From Paraburkholderia largidicola (GTDB lineage: Bacteria; Pseudomonadota; Gammaproteobacteria; Burkholderiales; Burkholderiaceae), in contig NZ_AP023176.1 in assembly GCF_013426895.1 (NCBI RefSeq), forward strand, positions 1,240,001 to 1,304,000: DNA of 64,000 nucleotides, written 5' to 3'. Positions 43,592-52,987 of this stretch are shown in pieces. The notes under the pieces were generated by a model, which saw only the letters and a program-made list of their open reading frames with translations, searched no databases and had not been told where the DNA came from. Both the position numbers and the translations under genes were made by a program. Within the stretch, counting starts at the first letter, position 1, and each line of letters starts with the position of its first letter.

Positions 43592-44584
43592 TCAGTACCG
43601 CGTGAAGACCGCTTGCAACGCATTCGTGTCCGCGTCTTGTGTGAGCGCCAACATGAGAAGAAGGCGGGCCTTCTGCGGAATCTGATCGTCGACGGTAAGC
43701 CAGCCGTATTCATCGTCGGGTTGCGCACCGTTGCGCAATACGATGCCATTCCCGGTGCGGGACGCACGAACCACATTCACGCCGTGCCGCGCGGCATCTC
43801 GCAGCGGCTTCAGCAGATGGCTCGCGATGTTGCCGTTACCGGTGCCCGCAAAGATCAGGCCGTGAGCGTTAGCGGCAATGGCTTCGACCGCGACGGTCTC
43901 CAGCGAGCCATATCCGTAGACAATCTCGACTTTCGGTAAACGGGAAAGCCTCTCGGGAAACCACGGCGTGTCCAACGTATGTGCCCGGGCCGGACGGCGG
44001 TAGTAATGCGGCACGCCTTCGATCACCCAACCAAGCGCGCCATAAGGCGAGCGAAACGCATCGAGCTTGAAGCTGTTGCTCTTCACGACATCGCGTGCGG
44101 TATGTATCTCGCTGTTCGCGACAACCAGCGTCCCGATGCCGTGTGAGGATGGATGGGCTGCGACCGCGATCGCATCGTAAAGATTGAGCGACGCATCGGA
44201 ACTCATCGCCGAGGGTGGGCGCATCGATCCAACCACGACGACCGGCTTTGCACTCTTGAGCGTGAGATGCAGAAAATACGCCGTTTCCTCGATCGTGTCG
44301 GTCCCGTGCGTAATCACCACACCGTCGACGTCCTGCTGCGCGAGAACTTCAGCGACGCGCTTGCCGATTGCAAGCAGATGCTCGTTATTGAAGTTCTCGG
44401 AGCCGGTTTGCAATAACTGCTCCGAGCGCAGATTGGCCAGCGCGCTGGCCTGAGGAAGGGTATCGAGAATCTCGTCGATGCCGAGCACCGAGCACAGATA
44501 CGCAGACGTGTTGACGGCGGCTTTGCCCTGGCCGGCAATCGTGCCGCCGGTGCCGATCACCAGGATATTGGGCTTTGCGGTCAT
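43592..44584 (-). CDS. Asparaginase family protein
   Basis: This 330-residue L-asparaginase-family enzyme has the first catalytic Thr in VIGTGGTIAG (~residue 14), TGSENFNNEHLLAIG and the second catalytic Thr in VITHGTDTIEETAYFL (~residue 93). SMRPPSAMSSDASLNL follows. No signal peptide is visible, so it is cytoplasmic as read. It hydrolyses asparagine (or glutamine) to aspartate and ammonia. A 40-bp element shared with the LivJ-like gene lies 124 bases upstream, suggesting control by the AraC-type regulator at 44803. Confidence 0.9.
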   Translation of the reverse strand: MTAKPNILVIGTGGTIAGQGKAAVNTSAYLCSVLGIDEILDTLPQASALANLRSEQLLQTGSENFNNEHLLAIGKRVAEVLAQQDVDGVVITHGTDTIEETAYFLHLTLKSAKPVVVVGSMRPPSAMSSDASLNLYDAIAVAAHPSSHGIGTLVVANSEIHTARDVVKSNSFKLDAFRSPYGALGWVIEGVPHYYRRPARAHTLDTPWFPERLSRLPKVEIVYGYGSLETVAVEAIAANAHGLIFAGTGNGNIASHLLKPLRDAARHGVNVVRASRTGNGIVLRNGAQPDDEYGWLTVDDQIPQKARLLLMLALTQDADTNALQAVFTRY

Positions 44585-44707
44585 GCGGGTTCGTTCAGAT
44601 TTGAGGAAGGCGCATGCTGACGCACTCGCTTTCTTATGTGATTCGCGCTGGAGGTGTGTGCCGAGCGGTGCCTGGCTCACCCGATGACGGCACTGTAGTG
44701 CGGCCCG

Positions 44708-44747
44708 ATGCGGAGGAATTGCATCGATCTGCCGGAAAGTAGAAGAA
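44708..44747 (+). promoter_or_regulatory. Shared 40-bp element, copy upstream of asparaginase
   Basis: ATGCGGAGG-N-ATTGCATCGATCTGCCGG (continuing AAA-N-TAGAAGAA) is identical to the element at 45971-46010 on the other strand at 38 of 40 positions. Relative to the asparaginase gene it has the same direction and similar distance as the other copy has to the LivJ-like gene. Confidence 0.65.
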
Positions 44748-44802
44748 TCGCGACAGAGGCGACAGAGGCGGTGAAATGCGGTGGGCGCAGGCCCTGGCGC
44801 GC

Positions 44803-45894
44803 TCAGGCAGCGCCGACGGTTCGCGACGCGCGCAGTTTGCCCGGCGTCACACCGTACGCTTCGCGGAACACGCGAATGAAATGCGCAGAGTCGGCGAAGC
44901 CACATTCGTAGGCGATGTCGGTGATCTTGCGTGCCGTGTTGACGAGTAGCCAGCGTGCGTAACGCAGCCGCATGCGTCGATAGAACTCGTTTGGCGAGGT
45001 GTCCATCTCCGCGATGAATGCGCGCTCGAGATTGCGCACGCTGGTCCCGATCATCTTCGCAATGACGGCGATATTCAGCGGCGCTTCGAGGTTCTCTTCC
45101 ATCAGCAGCACTGCGTGCCGCACGGTTGCATCGCCGACGGACAGATAGCCGAGCGCGGCGCGCCGCTCGATAAACGATGAGCCGCCCTGACGGCTCACCG
45201 TCATCTGATGAATCACTTTCGATGCGCGATCCGGTCCGCAATGCAGGCTGATCAGACGCGCAGCCAGTTCGACTACGGAAATGCCGCCCGCGCACGTGAT
45301 GCGGTTGCCGTCGATCAGATAATCGGCATGCGTCATCACGCGCAACGCCGGAAACATGCGTCGATAGTCTTCGAGATGGAAGCTGTGCACGCAGGCGACG
45401 TGATCTTCCATCAGCCCTGCGCGCGCCAGCACGAAGCTTCCCGTGCACATTCCGACGAGTGGAATGCCTTTCTGCGCGGCCAGTTTCAGATAATCCCAGT
45501 AACGACGGTCAGCGTGATCGAGGTCCGGCAGCAATCCGCCGATGACGACCAGATAGTCGAATTGCGCGAGATCCGGAAACGCGGACTGTACCTGCACAGG
45601 AATGCCGCAACTCGCCTCGACCGATTCGCCCTGCGCGCCCACGATCGTCCACAGGCAACGCAACTGGCGGCTCTGGTCGCCGCGATCCGCTGCATGCCGC
45701 AGTGCATCGCATAGCCCGGCGAGCGACAGCATGGGAAAGCGTGGCCACAGAAGGATACCGACGCTCAGTTCCGCCTCGGACCGGCTTGGGCGTGTCTGAA
45801 GCGTACGCGGCAGCGCGTCCAGCTGCTCGACCAGTTCATGCGCCGCTTGCGTCACGGATTGGGAAGCGCTCGAAGGATGGGCAGCGGTCGGCAT
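44803..45894 (-). CDS. AraC-family regulator with GATase1/DJ-1-like domain
   Basis: This 363-residue regulator has an N-terminal DJ-1/PfpI-like domain (VGILLWPRFPMLSLAGLCDAL, LVVIGGLLPD, GIPLVGMCTGSFVLARAG, ~residues 45-235) and a C-terminal double helix-turn-helix (APLNIAVIAKMIGTSVRNLE and KITDIAYECGFADSAHFIRV). Such regulators (ArgR, GbdR, CdhR of Pseudomonas) control amino acid and quaternary amine catabolism. It lies between two copies of a 40-bp element, upstream of the asparaginase gene and of the LivJ-like gene, which are its probable targets; one copy is 77 bases before its own start. Confidence 0.88.
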   Translation of the reverse strand: MPTAAHPSSASQSVTQAAHELVEQLDALPRTLQTRPSRSEAELSVGILLWPRFPMLSLAGLCDALRHAADRGDQSRQLRCLWTIVGAQGESVEASCGIPVQVQSAFPDLAQFDYLVVIGGLLPDLDHADRRYWDYLKLAAQKGIPLVGMCTGSFVLARAGLMEDHVACVHSFHLEDYRRMFPALRVMTHADYLIDGNRITCAGGISVVELAARLISLHCGPDRASKVIHQMTVSRQGGSSFIERRAALGYLSVGDATVRHAVLLMEENLEAPLNIAVIAKMIGTSVRNLERAFIAEMDTSPNEFYRRMRLRYARWLLVNTARKITDIAYECGFADSAHFIRVFREAYGVTPGKLRASRTVGAA

Positions 45895-45970
45895 GCGCGA
45901 ACTCGTGGGTGGTTCGGCCGGATTATACGGCGACGGACGACGCGCCGCCCTTCCGGGAAGCTTGCCGCAT

Positions 45971-46010
45971 TTCTTCTATTTTCCGGCAGATCGATGCAAT
46001 GCCTCCGCAT
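45971..46010 (-). promoter_or_regulatory. Shared 40-bp element, copy upstream of the LivJ-like gene
   Basis: This is the reverse-strand copy of the element at 44708-44747 with two substitutions. It lies 172 bases before the binding-protein gene (+) and 77 bases before the AraC-type regulator (-). It has the size and position of an AraC-type binding region. Confidence 0.65.
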
Positions 46011-46181
46011 TCTGGTTGCATAAATTTTGACCTGCCGGCGAATGACGCCGCACCGGGCGGTGCGAACGATCCGTCGGAAGCGGGACCCGGGCGCATCGAC
46101 GCGGGTGCGGCCTGGATACCCGGTCGACGGATTGCCGTGGCCGTTCGTCGTGGTCAACCACAACTATTTTTCGGGTGAAGC

Positions 46182-47333
46182 ATGAGCAAGATCACAGCTT
46201 TGAGTCGCGTCGCGACTGTCGGCATGCTGGGAACGTTGGCAATCGTCGCGCCGGGCGTTGCCCAGGCTGACGAGACGGTGAAGATCGGCGAAGCGGCGCC
46301 CGTAACCGGGCCAGCTTCGTATCTGGGCAAGGACACCGAGAACGGCGCGCGCCTCGCGATCGAGGAAATCAATCAGAAAGGGCTCGTGATCGGCGGCCGG
46401 AAGGTCACGTTGGTGTTCGACGCTCAGGACGATGCGGGCGATCCTCGACAGGCCACGCAGGTCGCCCAGAAACTTGCCGACGACAAGGTCGTTGCGGTGG
46501 TCGGACACATGCAGTCTGGTTCGACGATCCCTGCGTCGAAGATCTACAACGACGCCGGGATCGTGCAGGTGTCGCCGTCGGCAACCAATCCCGCGTATAC
46601 GCTGCAGGGATTCAAGACTGCGTACCGTGTAGTCGCCACTGACGCGCAGCAGGGTCCGACGCTGGCCGATTACGCGGCGAAGGCACTCAAGGTCAAGACG
46701 GTCGCGATCGTCGACGATTCGACCGCCTACGGACAGGGGCTCGCGGTCGAGTTCGAGAAGCAGGCGAAAGCGAACGGCATTGCGGTGCTGTCGCATGACG
46801 CGAGCACCGACAAGGCCGTCGATTTCCGCGCGATTCTCACGAAGATCAAAGGCGAAAAACCGGATGTGATCATGTACGGCGGCCTCGACGGCACGGGCGG
46901 CCCGTTTGCGAAGCAGGCAAAGCAGCTGGGGATTGCCGCGAAAGTGCTGGCGGGTGACGGCTTGTGCGCAGACGATCTCGCCAAACTCGCAGGCGATGCA
47001 GCCGATAACGTGATCTGCTCGATAGCCGGTGCACCGCTGCTAAAAATGGCAGAAGGTCCGGCGTTCGTCGAACGATACAAGAAGCGCTTTGGCTACGCGC
47101 CAGTGCTGAATTCGCCTTTTGCGTACGACGCGGTGGGTGTCATCGTCGATGCCATGAAGCGCGCGCAATCGACCGAACCGGCGAAGATCCTCGCAGCGAT
47201 GCCAGCCACCGACTATCACGGCGTGCTGGGTCGAACGCAGTTCGATTCGAAGGGCGATCTGCGGCATGGCGTGATTTCGCTTTACAAGTACGTCGACGGG
47301 AAGCAGGCGCTGCTCAGTGTCGTGGACAAGTAA
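46182..47333 (+). CDS. Branched-chain amino acid ABC transporter substrate-binding protein (LivJ-like)
   Basis: This 383-residue periplasmic protein has a signal peptide (VATVGMLGTLAIVAPGVAQA, cleavage before DETVK) and the type I fold typical of LivJ/LivK: VKIGEAAPVTGPASYLGKD, NGARLAIEEIN, VVGHMQSGSTIPASKIYNDA, FDAQDDAGDPRQATQ. No permease or ATPase lies next to it, so it must use a transporter encoded elsewhere or serve as a sensor. GGTGAAGC precedes the ATG. The conserved element upstream ties it to the asparaginase gene and the AraC-type regulator. Confidence 0.88.
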   Translation: MSKITALSRVATVGMLGTLAIVAPGVAQADETVKIGEAAPVTGPASYLGKDTENGARLAIEEINQKGLVIGGRKVTLVFDAQDDAGDPRQATQVAQKLADDKVVAVVGHMQSGSTIPASKIYNDAGIVQVSPSATNPAYTLQGFKTAYRVVATDAQQGPTLADYAAKALKVKTVAIVDDSTAYGQGLAVEFEKQAKANGIAVLSHDASTDKAVDFRAILTKIKGEKPDVIMYGGLDGTGGPFAKQAKQLGIAAKVLAGDGLCADDLAKLAGDAADNVICSIAGAPLLKMAEGPAFVERYKKRFGYAPVLNSPFAYDAVGVIVDAMKRAQSTEPAKILAAMPATDYHGVLGRTQFDSKGDLRHGVISLYKYVDGKQALLSVVDK

Positions 47334-47396
47334 CTATCCGCTGGATCTTTTCAGAACGCACGCCTTCGGCACGATCACCCCGCCTTGCCCGACGCG

Positions 47397-48146
47397 CTAT
47401 CGGGCGCGCGCGGTGTACCACTCGACAGCGTCTTCACCAGCGGGAATATTGAACGGGCTCGATGAATCGGTCGCGGCAAGCCACACAGCCTCGGCGACAT
47501 CCGATGCATGCGTGACGGTCGTCTCATTCTGCCAGTGCGCGAAAACCTGCTGTGCGAGCGCGCCGTACGGCTCGGGAAAGCCACTTGTCATCCGTGCCTG
47601 TGCGTTCTCGCCGAAGCGCGTGGAAGGCGCGCGTCCCGGCAGCACGACACGCACGCGCACATTGAACTGCTCCAGTTCGAGCGCGAGCGATTCGCTGAAC
47701 GCGTTGACCGCGGACTTGCTCGCGGTATAGACCGACAGCAGATGCAGCGGCCTGCATGTGACGGTCGATGTAACGTTGATGACCACGCCTTCGCGGCGCT
47801 CGCGGAACTGCGGCAATACCGCCTGCGCCATCGCAATGGTGCCGAGCGTGTTGGTCTCGAAGATATCGCGTGCCGTGTCCATCGGCGTGCCTTCGAGCGC
47901 GTTGAGAATGCCGATGCCCGCGTTGTTGACGAGGACGTCGATGGGACCGGCTGCATCGATGACGGCGCGGATGCTCTGTGGGTCCTTCACGTCGAGCGCG
48001 AGGATCGAAAGACGATCGGAACGCGGCAGCACGTCTTCGCGCGGTGTGCGCATCGTGGCGATCACGCGCCAGTCGCGATCCAGAAAATGGCGCGCCGTTT
48101 CCAGTCCAAAACCGGACGAGCATCCAGTGATCAATACGGTCTTCAT
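47397..48146 (-). CDS. Short-chain dehydrogenase/reductase
   Basis: This 249-residue classical SDR has the NAD(P) motif VLITGCSSGFGLETARHF (TGxxxGxG), VLVNNAGIG and the catalytic Ser, Tyr and Lys (NVTSTVTCRPLHLLSVYTASK). Arg at ~34 in the second strand favours NADPH. It is divergent from the AraC-type gene at 48246, which probably regulates it. The substrate is unknown. Confidence 0.88.
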   Translation of the reverse strand: MKTVLITGCSSGFGLETARHFLDRDWRVIATMRTPREDVLPRSDRLSILALDVKDPQSIRAVIDAAGPIDVLVNNAGIGILNALEGTPMDTARDIFETNTLGTIAMAQAVLPQFRERREGVVINVTSTVTCRPLHLLSVYTASKSAVNAFSESLALELEQFNVRVRVVLPGRAPSTRFGENAQARMTSGFPEPYGALAQQVFAHWQNETTVTHASDVAEAVWLAATDSSSPFNIPAGEDAVEWYTARAR

Positions 48147-48176
48147 GTCGACTCCTGTGGTCGGTAAGCGTCCTCA

Positions 48177-48190
48177 CACGATACGTCGTG
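48177..48190. promoter_or_regulatory. Inverted repeat between the SDR and AraC genes
   Basis: CACGA-TACG-TCGTG lies in the 99-base divergent region and may be a regulator site. It is short, so it could be chance. Confidence 0.3.
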
Positions 48191-48245
48191 ACCGTCCGGA
48201 CTCGCTACAATCGAGCGTCCATGTTTCATTCGAAATCGTCCGATC

Positions 48246-49175
48246 ATGATCGACCCGCTCGCCGAAGTCGTCACCCTGCTCCAGCCCACGCCCACGTTCT
48301 CGAAAGTGCTCAGCGGCGCCGGGCGCTGGCGCGCGAGCCGTACGGAAGTCGGGCAGCCGTTCTATTGCGTGGTGCTCGAAGGATCGCTCCGCCTATCCGT
48401 CAACGCTTCCGAGGCGCTCATTCTTCAGGCCGACGACTTCGTGCTCGTGCCCGAAGTGTTCAGCTTTGCGATATCGAGCATCGACCCGCCCGACGATGAC
48501 GGCGTGTCCGACATCGCGCCCACAGCGCTGCCCGACGGCAGCTTCCGTTTCGGCGATGCATCGGCCGCGCCGGAAGCGCAGTGGCTCGCCGGTCTTTGCG
48601 CGTTTGGTTCGCCGGATGCGGCCTTGCTGGTCTCGCTTCTGCCCGAACTCGTGCTGGTACGCGGCGATCGCCGGCTCGCGACACTCGTCAAGCTCGTGCG
48701 GGACGAATCGCGCGCGCAGCGGCCCGCGCGCGAAGTCGTGCTGGCGCGTCTGCTAGAAGTACTTTTCATCGAAGCGTTGCGCTCGACGCAAACGGGTGCT
48801 TCGCCCGGGCTCGTTCGCGGCCTTGCCGATGCCCGTCTCGCGCTCGCCATTCGCCAGATGCACGAAAGCCCGGACAAGTCCTGGACGATCGCGCAACTCG
48901 CGAAAGCCGCCGCCCTCTCCCGCTCGTCGTTCTTCGATCGATTCAGCCGGGCAGTCGGCGTCGCGCCGATGGAATATCTGTTGTCGTGGCGTATGGCCAT
49001 CGCCAAAAACCTGCTGCGCCGGAACGAACTTGGCATCGCGACGATCGCGGCGCGCGTCGGCTATCGCTCGGCGAGCGCATTCAGTGTCGCGTTCACACGC
49101 CATGTCGGTTTGCCGCCGTCGCAATATGGGCAGAACGAAGCGGACATTGACTCAAGGGCAAGCCATGGTCGCTAG
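48246..49175 (+). CDS. AraC-family regulator (cupin_6 type)
   Basis: This 309-residue protein has an N-terminal cupin-like domain (RTEVGQPFYCVVLEGSLRLS, ILQADDFVLVPEVFSFAIS, ~residues 30-80). The C-terminal AraC DNA-binding domain has helices WTIAQLAKAAALSRSSFFDRF and LGIATIAARVGYRSASAFSV. This architecture commonly represses or activates a neighbouring SDR or oxidoreductase gene, which fits the divergent SDR here. Confidence 0.88.
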   Translation: MIDPLAEVVTLLQPTPTFSKVLSGAGRWRASRTEVGQPFYCVVLEGSLRLSVNASEALILQADDFVLVPEVFSFAISSIDPPDDDGVSDIAPTALPDGSFRFGDASAAPEAQWLAGLCAFGSPDAALLVSLLPELVLVRGDRRLATLVKLVRDESRAQRPAREVVLARLLEVLFIEALRSTQTGASPGLVRGLADARLALAIRQMHESPDKSWTIAQLAKAAALSRSSFFDRFSRAVGVAPMEYLLSWRMAIAKNLLRRNELGIATIAARVGYRSASAFSVAFTRHVGLPPSQYGQNEADIDSRASHGR

Positions 49176-49234
49176 ATGATCGGGCCGTTCGCATTGCGTC
49201 CGCGATCCGAGTCGCTTCGCCATCCGCTTATCCG

Positions 49235-50215
49235 CTAGGACGACGACACGCCCACGGTCCCGATAACACGCGACTGAGCACTCGCGCGGCCGCGATGTTC
49301 AGTCACGACGGCAGGCGCGCCATGCAGGACGGCAGCCCATCCGTGTCGGGACCAGCGTAAATCGAACCGACGTCCCGTCTCTGACAACGGCAAATGATCT
49401 TCGATCAGTCCGATCAGCGTTTCCCTCGGATATCCGACCATATCCATGACTCCGCCGCCGAGCAGAATGGTGGCCGGCGACACCATGGCGCCAGCCATCC
49501 CAACCGCCATCGCCTGATGCCGGATGAAGCGCGACAGGTCGTCCGCTAGTAAAGGGCTGTGCCCGGATGCAAGGAAGATGCTGTCGATAGGTACGCCATG
49601 GCGCCCGGCAATGGCTTGCAAGGCTCGCCCGGATGCATGGGCCTCGAGGCAATCCGGTCGCACGCCCTCGGGCACCGGGCCTTCTGCCAGAAACGGCATC
49701 AGGCCGATCTCGAGCGCCCATCCGCTGCCCCGGAATGGCTTGCCGTCCGTCATGAAGGCGGCGCCGACGCCCGTACCGAAGAAAACGCCGAGCACATGGT
49801 CGGCGCCCTGGGCGACCCCGGCTCGCGTTTCGCCCATCAGCGCCAATATCGAATCGCGCTCGAGCAGCACTGTGCAACCCATCCGCCCTCCGAGTTCGTC
49901 GCCAAGCCGACGACCGTCGAGGCTTCGGATGTTTGCGGCATGCAGAATGCGATCACCATCCGTGTCGATGAAGCCCGGTATGGCGACGACGATCGTCTGC
50001 GGCGTAATCGCAGTTTCCGCGACGACATCCTCGACCATCAGCGCGAGTGCCCGAATGGGGTCGCCGGTTCGGAGCGCATCCGTCGAAAAGAGCTTGCGGA
50101 AATCCAGCGGCTGACCGTTGCAGGAATAGCCGAACTTGATGTTGGTCCCGCCCATATCGATCACCAGAATGGGCTCGCCGACAGGCGTCTGCAGATTGTC
50201 CATCGATCGTGTCAT
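49235..50215 (-). CDS. ROK-family sugar kinase-like protein
   Basis: This 326-residue ROK protein has the N-terminal phosphate loop ILVIDMGGTNIKFGY (~residues 17-31) and central GVFFGTGVGAAFMTDGKPFR. The usual ROK zinc motif CxCGxxGCxE is reduced to GVRPDCLEAHASG, with only one Cys, as in atypical members. It would phosphorylate a sugar in the pathway of this operon. Start at 50215 overlaps the preceding hydrolase stop by 4 bases; a Met at 50203 is also possible. It is the last gene of the cluster. Confidence 0.85.
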   Translation of the reverse strand: MTRSMDNLQTPVGEPILVIDMGGTNIKFGYSCNGQPLDFRKLFSTDALRTGDPIRALALMVEDVVAETAITPQTIVVAIPGFIDTDGDRILHAANIRSLDGRRLGDELGGRMGCTVLLERDSILALMGETRAGVAQGADHVLGVFFGTGVGAAFMTDGKPFRGSGWALEIGLMPFLAEGPVPEGVRPDCLEAHASGRALQAIAGRHGVPIDSIFLASGHSPLLADDLSRFIRHQAMAVGMAGAMVSPATILLGGGVMDMVGYPRETLIGLIEDHLPLSETGRRFDLRWSRHGWAAVLHGAPAVVTEHRGRASAQSRVIGTVGVSSS

Positions 50216-51030
50216 GACTGAGTCCGCATGGGTGTCAGGAACTCGCGCAGCGCTCGTTGAAAGTCGGCAACGTAGTCGCTGTGGCTCGTTGTTTTCGAGG
50301 TGATGAGCGTGAGCGTCGCGCCCGAAATCAGTTCGGCCAGCGCTTCTGCCGTTTCGACAGGGTGAACATAGTCCTGAAGGTTGGCGATGATCAGCGTCGG
50401 CAGGCCGAGCTTGTGAAAATCTCCGCGCTGCAGGCCCGGACCCTGTGCAGGGATACGGCCGAGCAGCGCAATGGTGGATTCTGGATTCGGTCGCTTGAAA
50501 AAGCCGCGCATCGACGCCGCGTTATCGGGCGACTCCGCTTCGATTTCACGCAACCGCGCGCATGCTTCAAGACGCGCCGCGCCCTCGTCGGCTCCGTGCG
50601 CCGCAAGCAGTTCGGCCACATCGCGATAGATCTGCAGTTGCGCGGGAGCGTCCCTGTCGACCCACGCCGGACGGGCGGCGATCAATGCAACTGCGCGCTC
50701 GTGATGCATCGCAGCGATGCGTAACGCAATGGCCGCGCCGAGCGAGATGCCTCCCACGACGGCGCGTTCGATACCTAGATGGTCCAGAAGCAACATGGCA
50801 TCGTCGGCAAACTGCGCGATCGATAGTGCCGTCGGGTCCCCCAGCGCGGAGAGTCCGTGACCCCGGCATTCGAGCGTGATGCGGCGAACGCCGTCGATCG
50901 CAGGAAACACTTCCGCCGGTTGCTTGCGGTCCGCGCCCAGTCCGTGCTGCCACAGTACCGGCATGCCCTCGCCTTCATCCACGAAAGCGAGCCTGCATCC
51001 ATCCGGCGTCTCGAAGTAGCCATCACTCAT
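50212..51030 (-). CDS. Alpha/beta hydrolase
   Basis: This 272-residue hydrolase has the oxyanion region VLWQHGLGADRKQ, the nucleophile Ser in GGISLGA (~residue 95), the acid in NLQDYVHP and the catalytic His in TTSHSDYVADF. The arrangement resembles enol-lactonases and other small ester hydrolases. In a sugar dehydrogenase pathway it could act as a lactonase; this is inference. It overlaps the genes on both sides by 4 bases. Confidence 0.85.
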   Translation of the reverse strand: MSDGYFETPDGCRLAFVDEGEGMPVLWQHGLGADRKQPAEVFPAIDGVRRITLECRGHGLSALGDPTALSIAQFADDAMLLLDHLGIERAVVGGISLGAAIALRIAAMHHERAVALIAARPAWVDRDAPAQLQIYRDVAELLAAHGADEGAARLEACARLREIEAESPDNAASMRGFFKRPNPESTIALLGRIPAQGPGLQRGDFHKLGLPTLIIANLQDYVHPVETAEALAELISGATLTLITSKTTSHSDYVADFQRALREFLTPMRTQS

Positions 51031-51860
51031 GACGCCTGGCTCCGGATGATCGACGCGAGATAGGTCGCAACGCCAGGCGCATCGGACTCTTCGAAATTGT
51101 GTCCGACCAGCGGACCGTCGTAACCGACCGATTTCATCCGTGCAACAAAGGCCGGAAGATCGACTCCGCCCTTGCCCGCGGGCACGACGACACCATGACG
51201 ATCGATGTCCTTGGCATGCACGAGAAACAGGCTGCCGCCGAGAAGTTCCGCCGCCTCCGCGACGATCTCCGCTTGTCGGGGCTGCGCCTCGGGTGGCAGA
51301 AGATTTGCCGCATCGAGCACAATGCCGAGACGCTTCGAGTTTGCTTCATCGAGTATCTTGCGGGCGAGTCTCGCGTCTGCGATGACATTGCCCGGCTCCG
51401 GTTCGATGCCGAGGACGAGATTGAACTCCTCGGCCAGCGAAAGCGCGAAATCAAGCTCACCACGAAGCGCGCTCCACGCCTCGACCGAACCATTGTCCGG
51501 ATGCGCTCGCCACATGTTCGAGGTATCGCGCGAGCCTGTGCACAGCGTGACCAGCGAAACGTCCATCTCGCGCGCCGCCCGCATGACGTTCGTGAAGCCG
51601 GCTCTGTCGCGCAGTCGTTGAGACGGGTCAGGATGCGCCATGTTGTACGTACCGGATAGCGCACACAACGTGAGGCCATTCTCTCTGGCTGCTTCGGCAA
51701 TGCCCTCCCCGACGCCAGGTGCAAGCGTTTCGGGAAGCGCAGCAAGGCCCGCACAAGAGAGGTTGAACTGTACGGAAGCGAACCCGTCGGCGCGTATCCG
51801 CGCGAACAGATCACCGGGATATTTCGCAGCATACGTGCGAGCAAAGACGCCGGGCGTCAT
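51027..51860 (-). CDS. Sugar phosphate isomerase/epimerase-type TIM-barrel protein
   Basis: This 277-residue protein of the xylose-isomerase-like/AP endonuclease 2 superfamily has metal-ligand candidates LGIEPEPGNVIAD (Glu), VLDAANLL (Asp), FLVHAKDIDR (His/Asp) and VGHNFEES (Glu). The start at 51860 overlaps the dehydrogenase stop by one base (TGATG); a GTG at 51863 is an alternative. It likely isomerises or epimerises the sugar or keto-sugar produced by neighbouring dehydrogenases. Confidence 0.85.
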   Translation of the reverse strand: MTPGVFARTYAAKYPGDLFARIRADGFASVQFNLSCAGLAALPETLAPGVGEGIAEAARENGLTLCALSGTYNMAHPDPSQRLRDRAGFTNVMRAAREMDVSLVTLCTGSRDTSNMWRAHPDNGSVEAWSALRGELDFALSLAEEFNLVLGIEPEPGNVIADARLARKILDEANSKRLGIVLDAANLLPPEAQPRQAEIVAEAAELLGGSLFLVHAKDIDRHGVVVPAGKGGVDLPAFVARMKSVGYDGPLVGHNFEESDAPGVATYLASIIRSQAS

Positions 51861-52945
51861 CACAATGCGCCCCCTGTTTCATCGAGCGCGACCAGCTTTC
51901 CGCTGCGCACCGATTGCGCGATCGCGATCATCGCCCTGATCGACGCAACGCCATCGTCGATATTCGCGCCTCGCGTGGGGACGTCTTTCAGGATTGCATC
52001 CGCGAACCCTTCGACCTGGCGTCGATAGAAATGTCCGTCTGCGCCGAGGACACGCGTCGTCGTCGCATTGCGTTCGTGAAAGATATCGACATCGCTCGAC
52101 TTGTAGTACCAGGGGTTATAGGTTTTCGCCGTCACGCTACCGTGTTCGCCGTAGATCTGAAACCCTTCGTGCCAGTCCATTCGCACCGCAATGGTCAGAT
52201 CGAGATGTCCCAGGGTGCCGTTTTCGAAATCGACGTCCACGAACCAGCAATACGCACCGAACTTCTCTCTCAGCCGCGCATCGACCGAGCGAATCGGGCC
52301 GCCGAGGTATCGCGCGAGATCGACAAGATGGCTGCCGTGCGCCAGCATGAAATACCGTTGCCTGTCGGCCTTCGGGTCGCCTTGCGGACGTAGCACGCGC
52401 GTGCCAGGACGAGGCTTCGGCTGGATCGCGTCCGTGTTGGTGTAGCGATGCGTCGAATCGCAATACCAGGCTTTGAGCGCAAGCATCTCGCCCATTTCAT
52501 CCTGCACGAATGCCTTTGCAGATTCGATGCCGGGATCGAAGCGCAGCATGTGGCCTATTTGCAGGACCTTACCCGAACGCCGCACTTCAAGCGCAAGCTG
52601 CTCGACCTCTTCGACGGACACGCCGACGGGTTTCTCGCACAACACGTGCTTGCCTGCCGCGAGTGCCTTGAGCGAAGCAGGCACATGAAAGGCATCCGAT
52701 GTTCCGATAACGACAGCCTCGATGTCGGGGTCCGCGAGCATCGCGTCATAGTCGAGATAGATCTTTTGCGCGTCGTAGAACTGGCCGAAATGTCTGGCCA
52801 GACCTTCGTCGACATCGCACACTGCAAAGAGGTTTGCGTTATGCGCCTTCTGTACGGACTCGAAATGCGCAAACTGGGAGATCGGCCCACAACCAAGAAT
52901 GCCGATACGCAATTGCCTTTCATCTTTCTTCACTGATTTCTCCAT
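51860..52945 (-). CDS. Gfo/Idh/MocA-family dehydrogenase
   Basis: This 361-residue sugar dehydrogenase-type protein has the NAD(P)-binding RIGILGCGPISQFAHFES (GxGxxx), the EKPVG catalytic Lys segment (CEKPVGVSVEEVEQL, ~residue 107) and a C-terminal alpha/beta substrate domain. It should oxidise a hydroxyl of a sugar, polyol or derived lactone. The ATG at 52945 is chosen; a TTG at 52957 would add four residues, and neither has a strong ribosome site. It follows the permease gene by 42 bases. Confidence 0.88.
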   Translation of the reverse strand: MEKSVKKDERQLRIGILGCGPISQFAHFESVQKAHNANLFAVCDVDEGLARHFGQFYDAQKIYLDYDAMLADPDIEAVVIGTSDAFHVPASLKALAAGKHVLCEKPVGVSVEEVEQLALEVRRSGKVLQIGHMLRFDPGIESAKAFVQDEMGEMLALKAWYCDSTHRYTNTDAIQPKPRPGTRVLRPQGDPKADRQRYFMLAHGSHLVDLARYLGGPIRSVDARLREKFGAYCWFVDVDFENGTLGHLDLTIAVRMDWHEGFQIYGEHGSVTAKTYNPWYYKSSDVDIFHERNATTTRVLGADGHFYRRQVEGFADAILKDVPTRGANIDDGVASIRAMIAIAQSVRSGKLVALDETGGAL

Positions 52946-52987
52946 CTGTATTCGCAAGAAGGCCGTTGGGAGCCGATGCGCAACGCG

